A stretch of 64,000 nt of DNA from Carettochelys insculpta (GCF_033958435.1 NC_134137.1:238064501-238128500), one strand, 5' to 3'; positions 10,651-22,385 are shown, counted from the first letter of the stretch. The notes: generated from the sequence alone by a model not told the origin. Made by a program: numbers and translations.

Positions 10651-11094
10651 GAACTCTGCCCAGGCCCCCTACTGCCCACCCCTTCCTCCCCCACACTCCT
10701 GCCCCAACACCCACACCATGGAGCACCCCACCGCCCCCCCCCCCCACTTGTCCAGGAGAAATGACAGCACGAACTTGTGGGTGAACGTAAATGTTTTTTT
10801 TGTCCTCACGAATTTTTTTTTTTTTTTAAATAAAAAAATATATATATGTGAGACAGAAACCAAAAAGGAGGGACAAACATTCAACAAAACCAAGATGGGC
10901 ACAAATAAAACTATGTACAACAATAAAAATGAAAGCACTGTGCGCCATCAAAAGAAAAACAAAAAGCAGGGAGGAGAATGGGGAGAACTATGTACAGGGG
11001 GGGACGGGGCAAACAGGGGAAACACCCACACCACCCACCCAGTCCCCAAAGTCTGTCCAACAAGGGGGGGGGCCACGTCCCGGGCCCCTCGCCC

Positions 11095-11680
11095 CTACAG
11101 CCCAGCAGTGGGCGTGCCCGGCCGGGAGCTCCGCCGGGCCTGCAGTCTGGTGCGCGGCTGGGTGGGAGCGGGCTCCACCGGAAGGTAGCGGCGCCGGCGA
11201 GTCGCGGGTGGCTCCAGGGGTCCCTCGGCGCGGTGGCCCTCGCGGGGAGGTGGTGGGGCGATGGCGGACGGCCCGGCGACGGCTGGAGCAGCCGGTGGTG
11301 GGGCTGCAGGAGCGGGCATGGCGGGCGGTGGCGCGGCCGGCGCGGCATGGGGGACCAGGGAATCAATCAGCCGATTGATGGTATCCAGAAAGGCCCCCTA
11401 TGCCTCTCTGCGCCAGGCCAGCGCCTGCTCCTGCAGCCGGAGGTGCTGCTCCGAGACCTCCAGCTACCAGCGGTGGATGGCCAGCAGCAGGGGGTCTGTG
11501 GCCACCGCCGGTAGCAGGCGCGGGGTCCGCCGTCTGGCCCTCCGCGGGGCCGGTCATTCCTCGGCCGAGGGGCTGCCCTGGAGCGAGGGTCCCGGAGGGC
11601 TCTCCGGGACGACCGATGCCTCGCCGGCGCTCTCTTCTGGTCCTTCGGATGGTGCAGGTGCAGGTGCAGGTGCAGGACAC
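11095..11680 (-). pseudogene. Harbinger B Myb-like gene, probable last exon
   Basis: On the minus strand this reads as the C-terminal part of the Myb-like protein: an IHRW-LEVSEQHLRLQEQALAWRREA block, then GAFLDTINRLIDSL, a Pro/Ala-rich stretch and a basic end (TRRRRYLPVEP). Two TAG codons interrupt it, one after IHRW and one after RREA, so this exon has begun to decay although exon 1 is open. The acceptor was not fixed; the region just upstream in transcription (about 11680-11720) is pyrimidine-rich. The conserved tail may mediate contact with the transposase, which is inference. Confidence 0.6.
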
Positions 11681-12509
11681 AGGAGAGGAGGGGGGAAAGA
11701 AGAATGGAGCCAGGTGTTAGTGTGGGCCCCGAGCCGTGGCCTTTGTCCCCCCCGCCCTGTGCTGCAGGTTCCCCATCCCCGTCCCCGGGAGATGCTGCTG
11801 TGATGGATGGGGTTCAGGGGTCCCCCTGCCCTGCACCCCGTCCCCTGGTGGGAGCGACTCTCACTTCACCCCGCAGGGTCTGAGAGCAGGAGAGGTTTCT
11901 TAGGCCACAGATGGCCAGTTTCTGGCAGGAGTGACAGCACCAGCTGTCGGAAGAGACAGTCCTTCCAACCCGTCGTGGGGAGAAGACCCCAAGGGGGGCC
12001 CCTCTGGGATGCAGCTTTCCCCCTCCTCTGGCTGGCTGCCTACCAGCTCTCCCTTCCCCTAGCCTCTACCTGTGGCCCCCGCCCTCGCCCCCCAATTCCA
12101 AGCCAGCTCGGCTCCTCCCTCCTGTTTGTTCAGGGCAGAGGTGTCACCTGCCAGCTGTAGCGCCAGGATCCTCCTTTGGCCCTGGGAGCTCCTCGGCTCG
12201 GGTGGCTCATATGTAGCCTGAGTCTCCCTTTGGCACTCCCCCCACTCCATCGCATGCTGCTGCTGCGGGGTGTCCGACCCCCTCCGCCCGGGGGCCCCTC
12301 GAGGTTCCGCTCCCCCCTGGCCCGGGGATGGGGCATGGCACTGTCATGCAGGGTGGCGGGGGGCAGGGGCTGATGGCTGCAGTGCTGTGAGGGCCATGGC
12401 CCTGGTGTCCTTGGGGCCATGGCCATGTGAGCGTGTGGGGGGCCCTGGACACATCTCTGTTCCCCCCACCCCTCAAGCCCCGGGGTGTCCACCAGAGAGG
12501 GGTACCTAC

Positions 12510-13236
12510 CTGTGGGTCCGCTCCCACGGTCCGGAGATCCCCGGGGGTCGGAGGCCCTGCTGCTGCTCCGGGATGGCAGGAGGAGGATCTGCAGGCTGGA
12601 ATCGGTGGAGGAGGAGCCCCCCTCCTCCTCCTCCTCCTCCTCCTGCCGCGATGTCCCGGGGATGGCCTCCGGGGGGGGCCCCCGGGGTGCGGGGCTTACC
12701 TCCGGGGCGGAGCCCGGCTGCAGGGCCTGCTCGGGCTCGTCAGCCGAGGTGTCAAGGGTGGCCGGAGGGGAGGAGGTGTGCCGGGAGCCCAGGATGTCCC
12801 TGAGCTCCCTGTAAAAGGGGCAAGTGACGGGGGCGGCCCCAGATCGGCTGGCCGCATCCCGGGCCCGGGCATAACCCTGCCGCAGCTCCTTCACCTTACT
12901 CCGGACATGGTCCGGAGTGCGGGTAGGGTGACCCCGGGCAGCCAGGCCATCGGCCAGCAGAGCGAACGCATCCGCGTTCCGCCCCTTGCTCCCCATTACC
13001 TGGAGCACCTCCTCCTCGCTCCAGAGCCCCAGCAGGTCCCGCATCTCGGCCTCCGTCCAAGAGGGGCCCCGCTGCCGCTTCCCAGACTGCGTGGCCCTCT
13101 GGCTGCCCTGGCTGCTGTGGCTCCTCTTGGGGGGGTCCCCTGGGGGTGCTGGGGGGGCTGCTGGGCAGCCATGGCTGCTGTCAGGGGCTGAGGGCTGTGC
13201 AGGCTCGCTGCCGCGTGTGCAGGCAGGAGCCTGCAC
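12510..13236 (-). CDS. Harbinger Myb-like DNA-binding protein, exon 1
   Basis: Read from the ATG at 13236 down to a donor CAG|GTAGGT at 12510/12509, about 242 codons. Residues 57-150 form a Myb/SANT-like (Myb_DNA-bind_4 type) domain: GPSWTEAEMRDLLGLW, a GRNADAFALLADGL helix, DHVRSKVKELRQGY and CPFYRELRDILG. A glutamate run and serine-rich stretch follow. In Harbinger transposons this protein recognises the transposon ends and is needed with the transposase. The frame stays open past the donor to 12130, but that part is most likely intron. The plus-strand frame over 12427-13191 is its shadow. High CpG and an intact frame suggest recent insertion. Confidence 0.8.
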
Positions 13237-13374
13237 ATTGCCTCAGCCTCCTGCAGTCAGGGCGGGGGAGGGGACCTTTAAGGGGCCGCTCCACGCGGCC
13301 ACCAGTGAGCTGCGGGGCTGGAGAGAGCGTCTCTCAACCCCCCAGCTGATGGCCGCCATGGAGGACCCGTCAAT

Positions 13375-13597
13375 TTCGACGTTGCGGGACACGGATCGTC
13401 TACACTGTCCCTACTTCAACGTTGAACGTCGAAGTAGGGCGCTATTCCTATCTCCTCATGAGGTTAGCAACTTCGACGTCTCGCCGCCTAACGTCGAAGT
13501 TAACTTCGAAATAGCGCCCGACGCGTGTAGACGTGACGGGCGCTATTTCGAAGTTAGTGCCGCTACTTCGAAGTAGCGTGCACGTGTAGACGCAGCT
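13375..13597 (-). promoter_or_regulatory. Right subterminal array of TCGA motifs, Harbinger B
   Basis: Contains palindromic CTTCGACGTT/AACGTCGAAG pairs, TTCGAAATAGCG and TTCGAAGTAGC, plus internal copies of the terminal core (GTGTAGACGTG near 13523, TCGTCTACAC near 13394). It mirrors the left array and lies upstream of the Myb-like gene on the minus strand. Binding by the element's own proteins is inferred. Confidence 0.5.
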
Positions 13598-13600
13598 GTG

Positions 13601-15300
13601 TTGTGGTAAGAATAGCTCCCCCACAGGAATCATTACAGCCAAACCTGTAGGCTACCTGTAGGCTACACTTGGAGGCTGTAGACCTATTGGGATTTATGTA
13701 GGCTGCTCCATTGTTCATAGGGGAAAGATCTCCTCCACAATGACAACTGTAATTATGATTTTTGTGCATTGGGCTTCTCTAAGACTGACCTGTCCCAGAG
13801 GCTGTGGTGAAGACCTATCAAATCTGATGGCCTTACTGGGGAGAATGGTTCTGTCCAGATGGACTGAATGCCCGTCTGATAGAGAGGACATTAAAAAAAA
13901 GAAAACAATATGGATGCAAAAGTTCCATTCTCCATTAGCCTGGGAAAAAATTGGTGGTCCTGAATATTCATGGAGAAGGAGTTGCCCCAGTTGAATTCGG
14001 TTGGAGGCATCTACCCATTTCTCTTGATGCAGGAGCTTCTGACCAAGAATGGTCCTGACCAGAGATCAAGAGTTCCTTCTCACTGTTCCATGATTCTGTG
14101 GTAAGTACAGGAGATGGTCTTTCCCTGCCAGGGCCTTTTCAGAATGGTCTCTAACAACTCTCATGGGTTGCAGCCCACTAGGAGACAATGAAATATGGGA
14201 AAGGCCGGGTCCCAGACTAGTACAGTGAGTTGTGGGGTACTGGAGTCACTCGTGAACAACACCCTATATAGTACGAGGGATGGCCAAACCACAGCTCATG
14301 AGCCACATGCAGCCTGTTAAAGCGTGGCCCCAGTCTGGTAGGTGGAGAGAGACGTAGGGAGGGGGCAGGGATCTCAGATCTTCTGCCCTGTGATAGGATT
14401 GTGGTGCTAAGGGCTTCTTCGAGAGATGACTGGCCCTGGGGCACGTGGCTGCTTTGACCCCTTCCCTTTCCCATCCCCCATCCATCAGCAGGCCTGCATG
14501 TAAGCATCAAGGATACATAGGCAGATGGGGCTTAACAGCTCCCCACCTGCTTTCCGTGGGACTCAGACATAGGCTGCAATTTGCTAACTGTCGCCTTTAG
14601 AAGTTAGCGCAAAGAACCTTGCACATGGCTCACATTTTTCTGCCCCTGCTGGGGATTGTGGAATCTGCCATGAAAAGTATGAGATACCTGGGGAAATTTT
14701 GCTTCTTTCCCTAGTTTAACTATGGTTATAATGTTTACTGACAAGTTTCTGATGCTTAATGTAACTGTAGTGATTTTTTTCTCACGCTCCAGAAACAGCA
14801 TATTCCTGTCATGCAGCTGTTGCGTGCTGTGTCTTCATTCTGCTTTGGGTGCATTTTCCCATGTTCATATCCATAGCTTTTGAGTCCTCCTGTCACTGAA
14901 CAGCTGCAAGCTGATATTAGATAGAGCTGAATTTTTTTCCCCCTCACACACAAGTTTGTGAACAAAAGATTTTTAAGAAACACTGATAAATGAACAAGGT
15001 CTTTTGTATGATGCAATGTTACCAACATTGCAGACAATAAAAATCCTTGTGCTTTTACTCCTTCAAAGCAAAGAAACTGCATAGCTCAATGTATTTTATC
15101 TTACAGCCTCCAATTTTTTCCATAGAGGCTCGTCAGGAGACATTCTTTCATGTATTTGCAAGAAGAATACTATCTGATAGCCTGTTGCTTGCTTTTCTTT
15201 CTGTCATTTTAACATGATCAGATAATGATAACAGGAGTCAGTGTTTTTTAAATGGGTAGGGTATATATGAAATCTAGGATTCATGGGTGCTGTTCCTACC
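13601..15300. other. No gene seen; one possible hAT fragment
   Basis: Unclassified sequence. About 14278-14500 begins GGATGGCCAAACCACAGCTC followed by ATGAGCCACATGCAGC, which resembles the left end of a hAT family with GGCTC-type subterminal motifs. I could not find a matching right end. The rest has no recognisable content. Confidence 0.4.
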
Positions 15301-15644
15301 CATAACATTTGGTCCCGTGCAAATGACATAGCTTCCCTGTACCTTAATTTATCAACCTGCAAAATGGATGTGATCATATTTATTTACCTCTCAGGGATGC
15401 TGTGTGGTTTAATTAATGTCTGCAAAGTACAGCTCAACATACAACAGCCTGTACGGAAAGAAAGGATGGTTCAAGTGGTTAGGTTGCTGATTTGGGAGAC
15501 TGGGTTCAATTCCTTGCTATGCCACAGGGGCCCTGTATGACCTCAGGCAAGTCACTTAGCTTCACTGCCTCAGTTTCCCATCTGCATGACTCCAGTAATT
15601 GCACTTCAATAACTCAGTGTGTTGTGAGGATAAATGCATTAAAG
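15300..15644 (+). repeat. MIR-like CORE-SINE remains (two pieces)
   Basis: 15465-15644 reads like a MIR: TGGTTAGG-type start, GGGTTCAATTCC (box B-like), GACCTCAGGCAAGTCACTTA, CTCAGTTTCCCATCTGCA and TTGTGAGGATAAATG. The stretch at about 15340-15430 (GCTTCCCTGTACC..., CAACCTGCAAAATGGATG, ATTTACCTCTCAGGG) looks like the tail of a second copy. Such ancient tRNA-derived SINEs are shared across amniotes. Confidence 0.7.
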
Positions 15645-16227
15645 AATGGGTGGCATTTAGACAGAAAATAACAAATGGTGGCCATATAAATAGCTAATGT
15701 AAAACAATGAAGTAAATATTTAATATGGTTTAAATGGACTAAACTGTTGAATTCTTCCTTAGTCACGTATCACTAAGAAGATACATTTCTCTGATTACAT
15801 AAAATATATATTTCTAAGGAATAGTCAGGCCTAAGCAACATTTAGCTGCAGTGGACTGAAGAGGTGCTTCTCCATAGGCAATGCAAATTAGCTGTCACAA
15901 ATCCAGAATAACATCACTGACTTTGGTGGCATCATTCCAGGTCTACATCACTGGACAGAAGGGCAGGATTTGGCCTCATGTCACTAGCCGGAAGAGATAA
16001 TAGGTGGATAATGCTTGTGCAAAGCCAACTGTCAAATTTTCCAACAAGAGGCTTTATGCTTTCCCTCACGGGGATGAGGTCCTGGTAAAATGTACATACA
16101 TTGTCCTCCAGAGCCTACCCTATGACACTCATTCATCATGATGCCTGCTAAAAAAGTCTTGACCATAATTAGGCATCTGGTGTGCTATGTGTATTAACCT
16201 CTGCCTATTATGCCAACTGGTATAATC
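15645..16227. other. No gene seen
   Basis: AT-rich unclassified sequence with no element or frame I can name. TCA at 16228-16230 is the left duplication of the following MITE. Confidence 0.5.
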
Positions 16228-16230
16228 TCA

Positions 16231-16641
16231 GGCTATGTCTACACTAGCCCCCCCTTTTGAAAGGGGGATTCTAATGAGGCACTGCAATGAATATGCAGTG
16301 CCTCGTTAGCATAATGGCAGCTGCGGCACTTCAAAAGTGCCACTTTCGATTGCGTGTGGCTTTTCTACAGGAGGTCCTTTTCGAAAGGACCCCGCACACT
16401 TCCAGATCCCCTTATTCCTATTTGGTTACAGGAATAAAGGGATTTCGAAGTGTGTGGGGTCCTTTCCAAAAGGACCCCGTGTAGGCAAGCCACACGTGAT
16501 CAAAAGCAGCACTTTCAAGCACCATGGCCATCATTATGCAAACGAGGTGCTGCATATTCATTGCAGTGCCTCATTAGCATATCCAGAAGTGTCTCATTAG
16601 CATCCCCCTTTCAAAAGGTGGGTGCTAGGGTAGAAATAGCC
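16231..16641. mobile_element. Harbinger-type MITE, AATGAGGCACTGC family
   Basis: 411 bp, TCA duplicated at 16228-16230 and 16642-16644. The left end is GGCTATGTCTACACTAGC; the right end in reverse complement is GGCTATTTCTACCCTAGC. The interior is a large imperfect palindrome: TGAATATGCAGTGCCTCGTT and its inverse, GTGCCACTTT/AAAGCAGCACTTT, and CCTTTTCGAAAGGACCCC. It shares its left 180 bases with the transposase-bearing element at 26110-27260, which ties the family to Harbinger. Confidence 0.85.
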
Positions 16642-16700
16642 TCATTGTTTCCTTGTCCCCGGTTCAGCAGGCTGTCTGTATCCATCCACTTTCTCATGTT

Positions 16701-17411
16701 GGCTACATCTACACGTGAAGCCAACATCGAAATAGCTTATTTCGATGTAGCAACATCGAAATAGGCTATTTCGATGAATAACGTCTACACATCCTCCAGG
16801 GCTGGCAACGTCGATGTTCAACTTCGACGTTGCGCGGTACCACATCGAAATAGGCGCTGCGAGGGTACGTCTACACGCCAAAGTAGCACACATCGAAATA
16901 AGGGTGCCAGGCACAGCTGCAGACAGGGTCACAGGGTGGACTCAACAGCAAGCCGCTCCCTTAAAGGGCCCCTCCCAGACACAGTTGCACTAAACAACAG
17001 AAGATCCACAGAGCCGACAACTGGTTGCAGACCCTGTGCATGCAGCATGGATCCCCAGCTGCTGCAGCAGCAGCCAGAAACCCTGGGCTAAGGGCTGCTG
17101 CCCACGGTGACCATAGAGCCCCGCAGGGGCTGGAGAGAGAGCATCTCTCAACCCCCCAGCTGATGGCCACCATGGAGGACCCGGCAATTTCGACGTTGCG
17201 GGACGCGGATCGTCTACATGGTCCCTACTTCGACGTTGAACGTCGAAGTAGGGCGCTATTCCGATCCCCTCATGAGGTTAGCGACTTCGACGTCTCGCCG
17301 CCTAACGTAGAAGTTAACTTCGAAATAGCGCCCGATGCGTGTAGCCGCTACGGGCGCTATGTCGAAGTTAGTGCCGCTACTTCGAAGTAGCGTGCACGTG
17401 TAGACACAGCT
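16701..17411 (+). mobile_element. Harbinger B-derived MITE
   Basis: 711 bp with GTT at 16698-16700 and 17412-17414. The left about 380 bases match Harbinger B from its terminus through the transposase start codon. The right about 300 bases match B from about 13300 to its end. At the junction a 14-codon frame remains (ATG at 17047: MDPQLLQQQPETLG, then stop). The same junction, GCCCTGGGCTAAGGGCTGCT or nearly so, occurs at 37290, 40550 and (inverted) 37860, so one deletion founded the family. Confidence 0.9.
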
Positions 17412-17414
17412 GTT

Positions 17415-18989
17415 ATGATCAAATTGTAAGATCACTGGGACAGGTCCTGTCTGTATTACATACTTGCACAGGGGCCCTGGTCTCTTGGCCTTGGTGAAGT
17501 ACCAATCATAATCATGTTAACGAGAATCTATGAGGACTCTGGAGTTGTGCTAAATTCTTTTGTATTGTGACAAGTCCTGTGTGTCTCTGGCTTAAGACAG
17601 GGGGATAATGTGGTGAAAGCAAGCAAGAGTCCACACAACCGAATAGTGGGGTGCGAACTGAGGCATGGACAGGAGAAGAGTCAGAGAAGCAAAGCTGGGC
17701 AAACAGGCGTGTATCGAATGCGCGAGGGTGTTAGGAACAGAGTATCTTTGGCTGACTCTGAGAAGTGGAGGCACGCAGAAAAAAATTGCAGCTTATGTCT
17801 GCGCAGGGTGCCCTGCCAACAGGAGCTAATCCACAACAATGGGCGTGGAGAGAATGTGACAGCTGCAGTTTAAGTCTAGGAGGGCTTCAGGGCCATCTTC
17901 CATCATATTTTGACAAGCTGTAGCACGGTACTAGCCGAGCAATGTTGTATCGTGTCAGCTGACATGATGAGGAGTTCAGAATTCTGGCAGGATTTTTTGC
18001 AAGCCAAAGTTCTGAGACAAAGGAAGGTTGAATCAAAGGGAACTGGCAGAACATTTTGATGACTTTTTCTTTTAATCTTCTCAGAGAAATGCATTGGTGG
18101 ATCTGGGAAGTAATCACAGGTCAATTAGTGCTGCTGGGGTAATTACGATTTATAGACATTTTTAGGAGGCAAAGCACTCTACAAATATGCAAAATCAGAG
18201 GGCACTCTCCTACTGAGTTACAATCAAACAAAAACAAATATAGGGGCACCAAAGTGGCAAATGAAATTTAACATTTACCAGTGCAAGGTGATGGCAGTGA
18301 AAGGTATTCTGATTGGCTCTGAACAATCCTGTAGGTTACTCTACACCTTCTGTGATATGATGGGCGCTTGCCAATATAATTTCAAACACCATTATGAACA
18401 ATAGAAAAGCAGTTAGAGATCTAAGTCACATGGCTAAAATGGGAGTAATGACGAATGTTTTCCATACCTCAGGCAACAGTGATTAAAGGCCACCTGAAAA
18501 GACAGTCAGAGCTGCAACTGCAGAAGCATGATCCCTTTCTGTCCTCTGGCAGCACAGTTGTGTGGCAGGTTGTGTCAGAAGATTGATGTCTAAGGGAGGA
18601 ATCTTGCATTAAGCATGGGTTTAAACCAGATTAGAGTGTTTCCTTGGTGGAGGTGATAGGTGAGAGGCCAGTGAAGGCGATCGGAACAGTTCCAGCATAC
18701 ACAATGCTCTAGTCTGATTTTTAAACATATCTTGTATGGACCCCCACATATACCAAAAGCAGCAGAACTTATGCAGTATCCTGCACTGATGCACAGATCT
18801 AGCTGTGAGCACAGTTTCCATATCCATGTTTCTGGCAAGCATACTTCCTTGTGTTGTGTGCCGACTTCCACACTTTTATCTGCCATTGTTCTGGCTGACC
18901 TAACCCCCTTTTCTGAAGTTGACACAATAGAGTCCAGGATATTCATCTCCTTCAGAGCAGCATGGGACATGGCTCACTTGCTGCTTTAA
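17415..18989. other. No gene seen; weak CR1 and SINE-tail traces
   Basis: About 17440-17520 (TTGCACAGGGGCCCTGGTCT) resembles a dispersed SINE tail. About 18250-18440 (GTGGCAAATGAAATTTAACA, then CAGTGCAAGGTGATG) matches the familiar CR1 reverse-transcriptase segment encoding KFN..KCKV but has no open frame. The remainder is unclassified. Confidence 0.4.
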
Positions 18990-19165
18990 AAACAAAAAAG
19001 CAGTCAAGTAGCACTTTAAAGACTAACAAAATAATTTATTAGGTGATGAGCTTTCGTGGGACAGAGCCACTTCTTCCATGAAAGCTCAACTAATAAATTA
19101 CATTGTTAGTATTTAACGTTTTGATAGTATATAGACTAGCACAGCTTTCCCTCTGCTGCTGTTTC
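18990..19165. mobile_element. PLE 3' tail, fold-back pair
   Basis: 18990-19058 is the PLE tail in minus orientation (AAGCAGTCAAGTAGCACTTT through TGAGCTTTCGTGGGACAGA). At about 19076 it switches to the plus-orientation tail (CATGAAAGCTCAACTAATAA through GATAGTATATAGACTAGCAC). The two arms together form an inverted repeat with no coding part. The hammerhead-like core is incomplete at the junction. Confidence 0.8.
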
Positions 19166-19895
19166 AATGTAGTGTAAATGGTGGATTCTCTGTAGCTTGA
19201 TCTTTAAACCATGATTTGAGGCCTTCAATAACTCAGTCAGAGGTTAGGGCCATATTACAGAGTGTGTGGATGAGAACCTGGGGGAAGGGGGTGCAAGACT
19301 TGGGACACCAGTGCCGAGGTTCTTCTGTTGCAGGGTGCTCTGTCCAGGCTCCACCTCCACGTCACTCCTTCCCTCAAGGGCCCACCTCTGCCCTCCTTCT
19401 TCCCACCCCTGCTCTGCCCTGTCTTGTTCTCACCTCACCTCTTTCCTTCCACTTTCTGCCCCTTTCCCTGATCACACTGCACCTTCACTCCTCTCTCCTC
19501 TCCACTAGCACCTCTGGCTGCTGCGAAGCAGCTGATGCAGGGCAGGCAGTTGCTGGCTGGGAAGGAGAGGGAAATGCTGACTGACAGGCCCTGCCAGTGT
19601 AGGGGAGGAGGGTTCTGGTAGGAGGGTCCCTGGTGGGTGCTGCAGTTTGGCTCATGGGGTATCCCAGAGCACAGGGCCCAGGGCAGAGTCCCTGATTTGC
19701 CATACCCGAGGGAAAGTTCTGGGATCCTATACAATAGTGGCTGATCTCCCCTGAGGAAGGCTGGGCTTTGTGCTGAGAGACAATGCAGACTGAGGTCTTC
19801 ATGGCGCTGCAGATCTTTGAGGTGTAAAAAATGCATTGCCAAGAGGGGTCTTCCCTGAAGCCATACAGAACAGCAGCATGGCTCCTCCTAGCCAG
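19166..19895. other. No gene seen
   Basis: C- and T-rich stretch around 19300-19520, no classifiable element. Overlapping frames on both strands reflect base composition only. Confidence 0.45.
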
Positions 19896-20406
19896 TGTGA
19901 CAGGGTCAAGCCAGAGGCAGCTCTGAAAAAGCAGAAACAGCCCCTGCTAATCAGGCATCGCCATAGGCAGAGTGGGAGCAGCGGAGTAGAGGCTACTATA
20001 GATCCATTAAGGGCCAGCTGTCCCCACTTGAGGCTGCCACAGGCCTTTTAAAAAGCCTTGCCCCAGTAGGGAGGGGTGGGAAGAGAGGAGGAAGAGGTTG
20101 GAGAGAAATGAGGAGAGTAGAGTGGACAAGGAAACTGTGAGTGACCAAGAGTGCCTGAGAGTGCAGAGGAGGCAAGGAGCTCCTGCAGGGAGTGGCTGGG
20201 CTCCTTGCCCCCGGTACACCCCCAGGCTCAGCTGGAGGCTGGGAGGGATTGGTCACTTAGCCTGGTCAGACCATGGAGCTCTACCTGCTGCGCTTTGGGA
20301 CAAGGGACCAAAGCCTGAATTCTGGAGAGGGCAAGCAGGCCTCATACTGCTACACTGCAGACTGAGCAGAAATCTGGGGCCCAGGAGTGACACTGACCCT
20401 GCCACA
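19896..20406. repeat. LTR-like repeat bounded by TGTGACAGGGTC
   Basis: The ends are a near-perfect short inverted repeat: TGTGACAGGGTC at 19896-19907 and GACCCTGCCACA at 20395-20406. The TG...CA limits and an internal CCTTTTAAAAAGCC region suggest an LTR or similar terminal repeat. No matching target-site duplication was found and there is no coding sequence, so the class is uncertain. Confidence 0.4.
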
Positions 20407-22385
20407 TGAGCCCCTGAATTCAACTGAAATCTCAGTAGCTGGATTAGATGGTTGAGTCTCAGGACAGGACCCAGCTGCACTTCTGACAGGGCTGCCCATG
20501 TGCACCTCAGGGCTTTCCTACCCACTGACAGCAAACTGTGAACAGGGAAGTGGAGGGCACAACTTGTTAAAGGGAAATTGGATCATCAGATGTTCAAACT
20601 AGTGGAGGGGGAAGACAGTTAAAAGCTATTGGCAAAGTAACTATGCTAATGGGTGGTTTTACTTCTCATTCATTTAAATAAAGAGTTGCTATGATGTCGC
20701 AAGTGATGGTGCATTCCCTTTCCCCCAATAAAGTTCTCCAAATATGCTACACAGACCTAATGTTTGTGGGTGGGACAGCACCACCTACTATAAGTGGCCA
20801 GGGCAGATATACAGTAGTCCCTGAAATTCTGAGTGGTGGCTTGAGCTGGTGGTAATAATTTTAGGAGGCACTTCTTGCAATCTGAACCCAGCCCTTGTTG
20901 CTGTTGACAATATCTGGATGAAGAGGTATATTTATTTTATTCTGTAATGCCTGTTTGTCTTACTGTATCTCTGCTTACAAGTTACATAGCGACAATAGTT
21001 GACAGTTTCAGAGCTCTGGAGGAGATGGAGACACAGGGTGCCTTCATCTTCCAGACAGCTCTGAAAATCTCAACTTGTTTATTGCTGTTAAGCACACTGG
21101 GGTAAGAAAAAAAGAACCTGCATGTACACTGCTTTGGACTGTGACTTCATCTACTGCTGGTCCTGGTTGCTTTTTGGGTGTGAGACAGTCAAACAAAACT
21201 CACAGTGGTTGAGGAAGACTTGGCAAGTGAGAAGACAGAACTTTCCTCTCTGGTCAACACTAAGAAAATGTGCTGTCAGGGTGTAAGCAGAGATTGTGCT
21301 GCTTGCTGAAGGGACTGGCTCTCAGATGAGACATAAAACCAATGTTCTAACCACTTGCGGTCTTCAAATATCCCATAGCTAAATTCCACAAAACCCAAAA
21401 TGAGGATTGACTCAGACAGGAGGTGTTGTGAGAACAGCATTTCCCTAGACCTCCTACGTTTTGAAGGAGAGATGTGGTAGCTGGCTAACATTGTATACAG
21501 ATGAGATGTGCTGAGGAAATAATGTTAGATCAAGTCATTTCAGCAAGGTTGCCAGACTGCAACCTGACGTGGTAGATATGGTAGGCCTTCAAAATTCATG
21601 CTCACACCACCTCCCATGTAATAAAATTCTTTTAAAATCTCACAGTTTTAAAGTCAAAGGTTGGGTTCTTTTCATTTACCTGTTGGATTTTTGCATCCTT
21701 GCAAGCTCATTTTTTTCAAGCTTCTCTGAAACCATGATGGCTAGAAGCTTATTCTTTGTTTAAGCAAAGACTGAGAGTCTCACCTAGTCACATGACCTTG
21801 AGGAACTCGAGCTTTAAGGGAAAAAGAGCAATCCTATAGATGTTGGGACAGTGAGGGAGGGTGCGTACCATTTACCCTGCATTGGCTATTAAAAAGGACG
21901 ATCCAGCAAGAGTGTTTTTTCCACAGACTGCCACAGCATCCTAGTTTTTAGGGGCAGGCAGCACTGGAGACTGTAAGGAGGAGGAAAGAGATCAAGGAGG
22001 TAATCAGAACTGCCATTTACTGGCACTGGTGGGCTGGCAAGGCCCACTAGCAGGGGCAAAGAAGGAGGCTGCCCCAGCACACGACACTTCAAAGGGGCCT
22101 GGAGCTCCAGTCACGCTGTTGCCAAAGTAGCAGCAGAGATGACTGGAGCTCTGTTCCCATTTGAAGCGCGGTGGCGGCACTGCTCTGCTGCTTTGCGAGG
22201 CTATGAGAGAGGGTGGTCCAGTGCTGTGGTCAGGGCTGTGTTACGGCTGACTGCCTTCAGCCTTGCTCCTTCTGCCATTGGCTCCACCCCTTCCAGAGCA
22301 CAGAGCCAGATCGCCCTTCCTCCTTGCCTCAGGGCCCGCAATGTGCATCTGCCCTGTAGGTGCAGGCAAATACACACACACACAC
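20407..22385. other. No gene seen
   Basis: Unclassified sequence, about 2 kb. A (CA)n run lies at 22373-22386. No frame has recognisable content. Confidence 0.45.

Larger units (their letters stand above)
9558..13597 (+). mobile_element. PIF/Harbinger transposon, two-gene, internally deleted (copy B)
   Basis: A 4040-bp element flanked by GTG at 9555-9557 and 13598-13600. About 36 bp at each end match with four differences; the left end begins GGCTACGTCTACACGTGCA. Transposase exon 1 (9918-10415) and Myb-like exon 1 (13236-12510, minus) are both open, and CpG content is high. These point to a fairly young copy. The catalytic transposase exon found in copy A (2008-2660) is absent. After the exon 1 donor there is only a GGGCA tandem tract (10437-10650) and A/T-rich convergent gene ends (about 10740-10930). 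The parent of the short MITEs at 16701, 36940, 37594 and 40172 must have been like this copy. Confidence 0.92.

Noticed and set aside
10074..10694. 206-codon minus-strand frame
   Set aside because: Antisense to the transposase exon and the GGGCA repeat; the proline/cysteine-rich translation is a repeat artefact.
12427..13191. 254-codon plus-strand frame
   Set aside because: It lies antisense to the Myb-like exon in GC-rich DNA, and its translation is low-complexity Gly/Pro/Arg with no domain.
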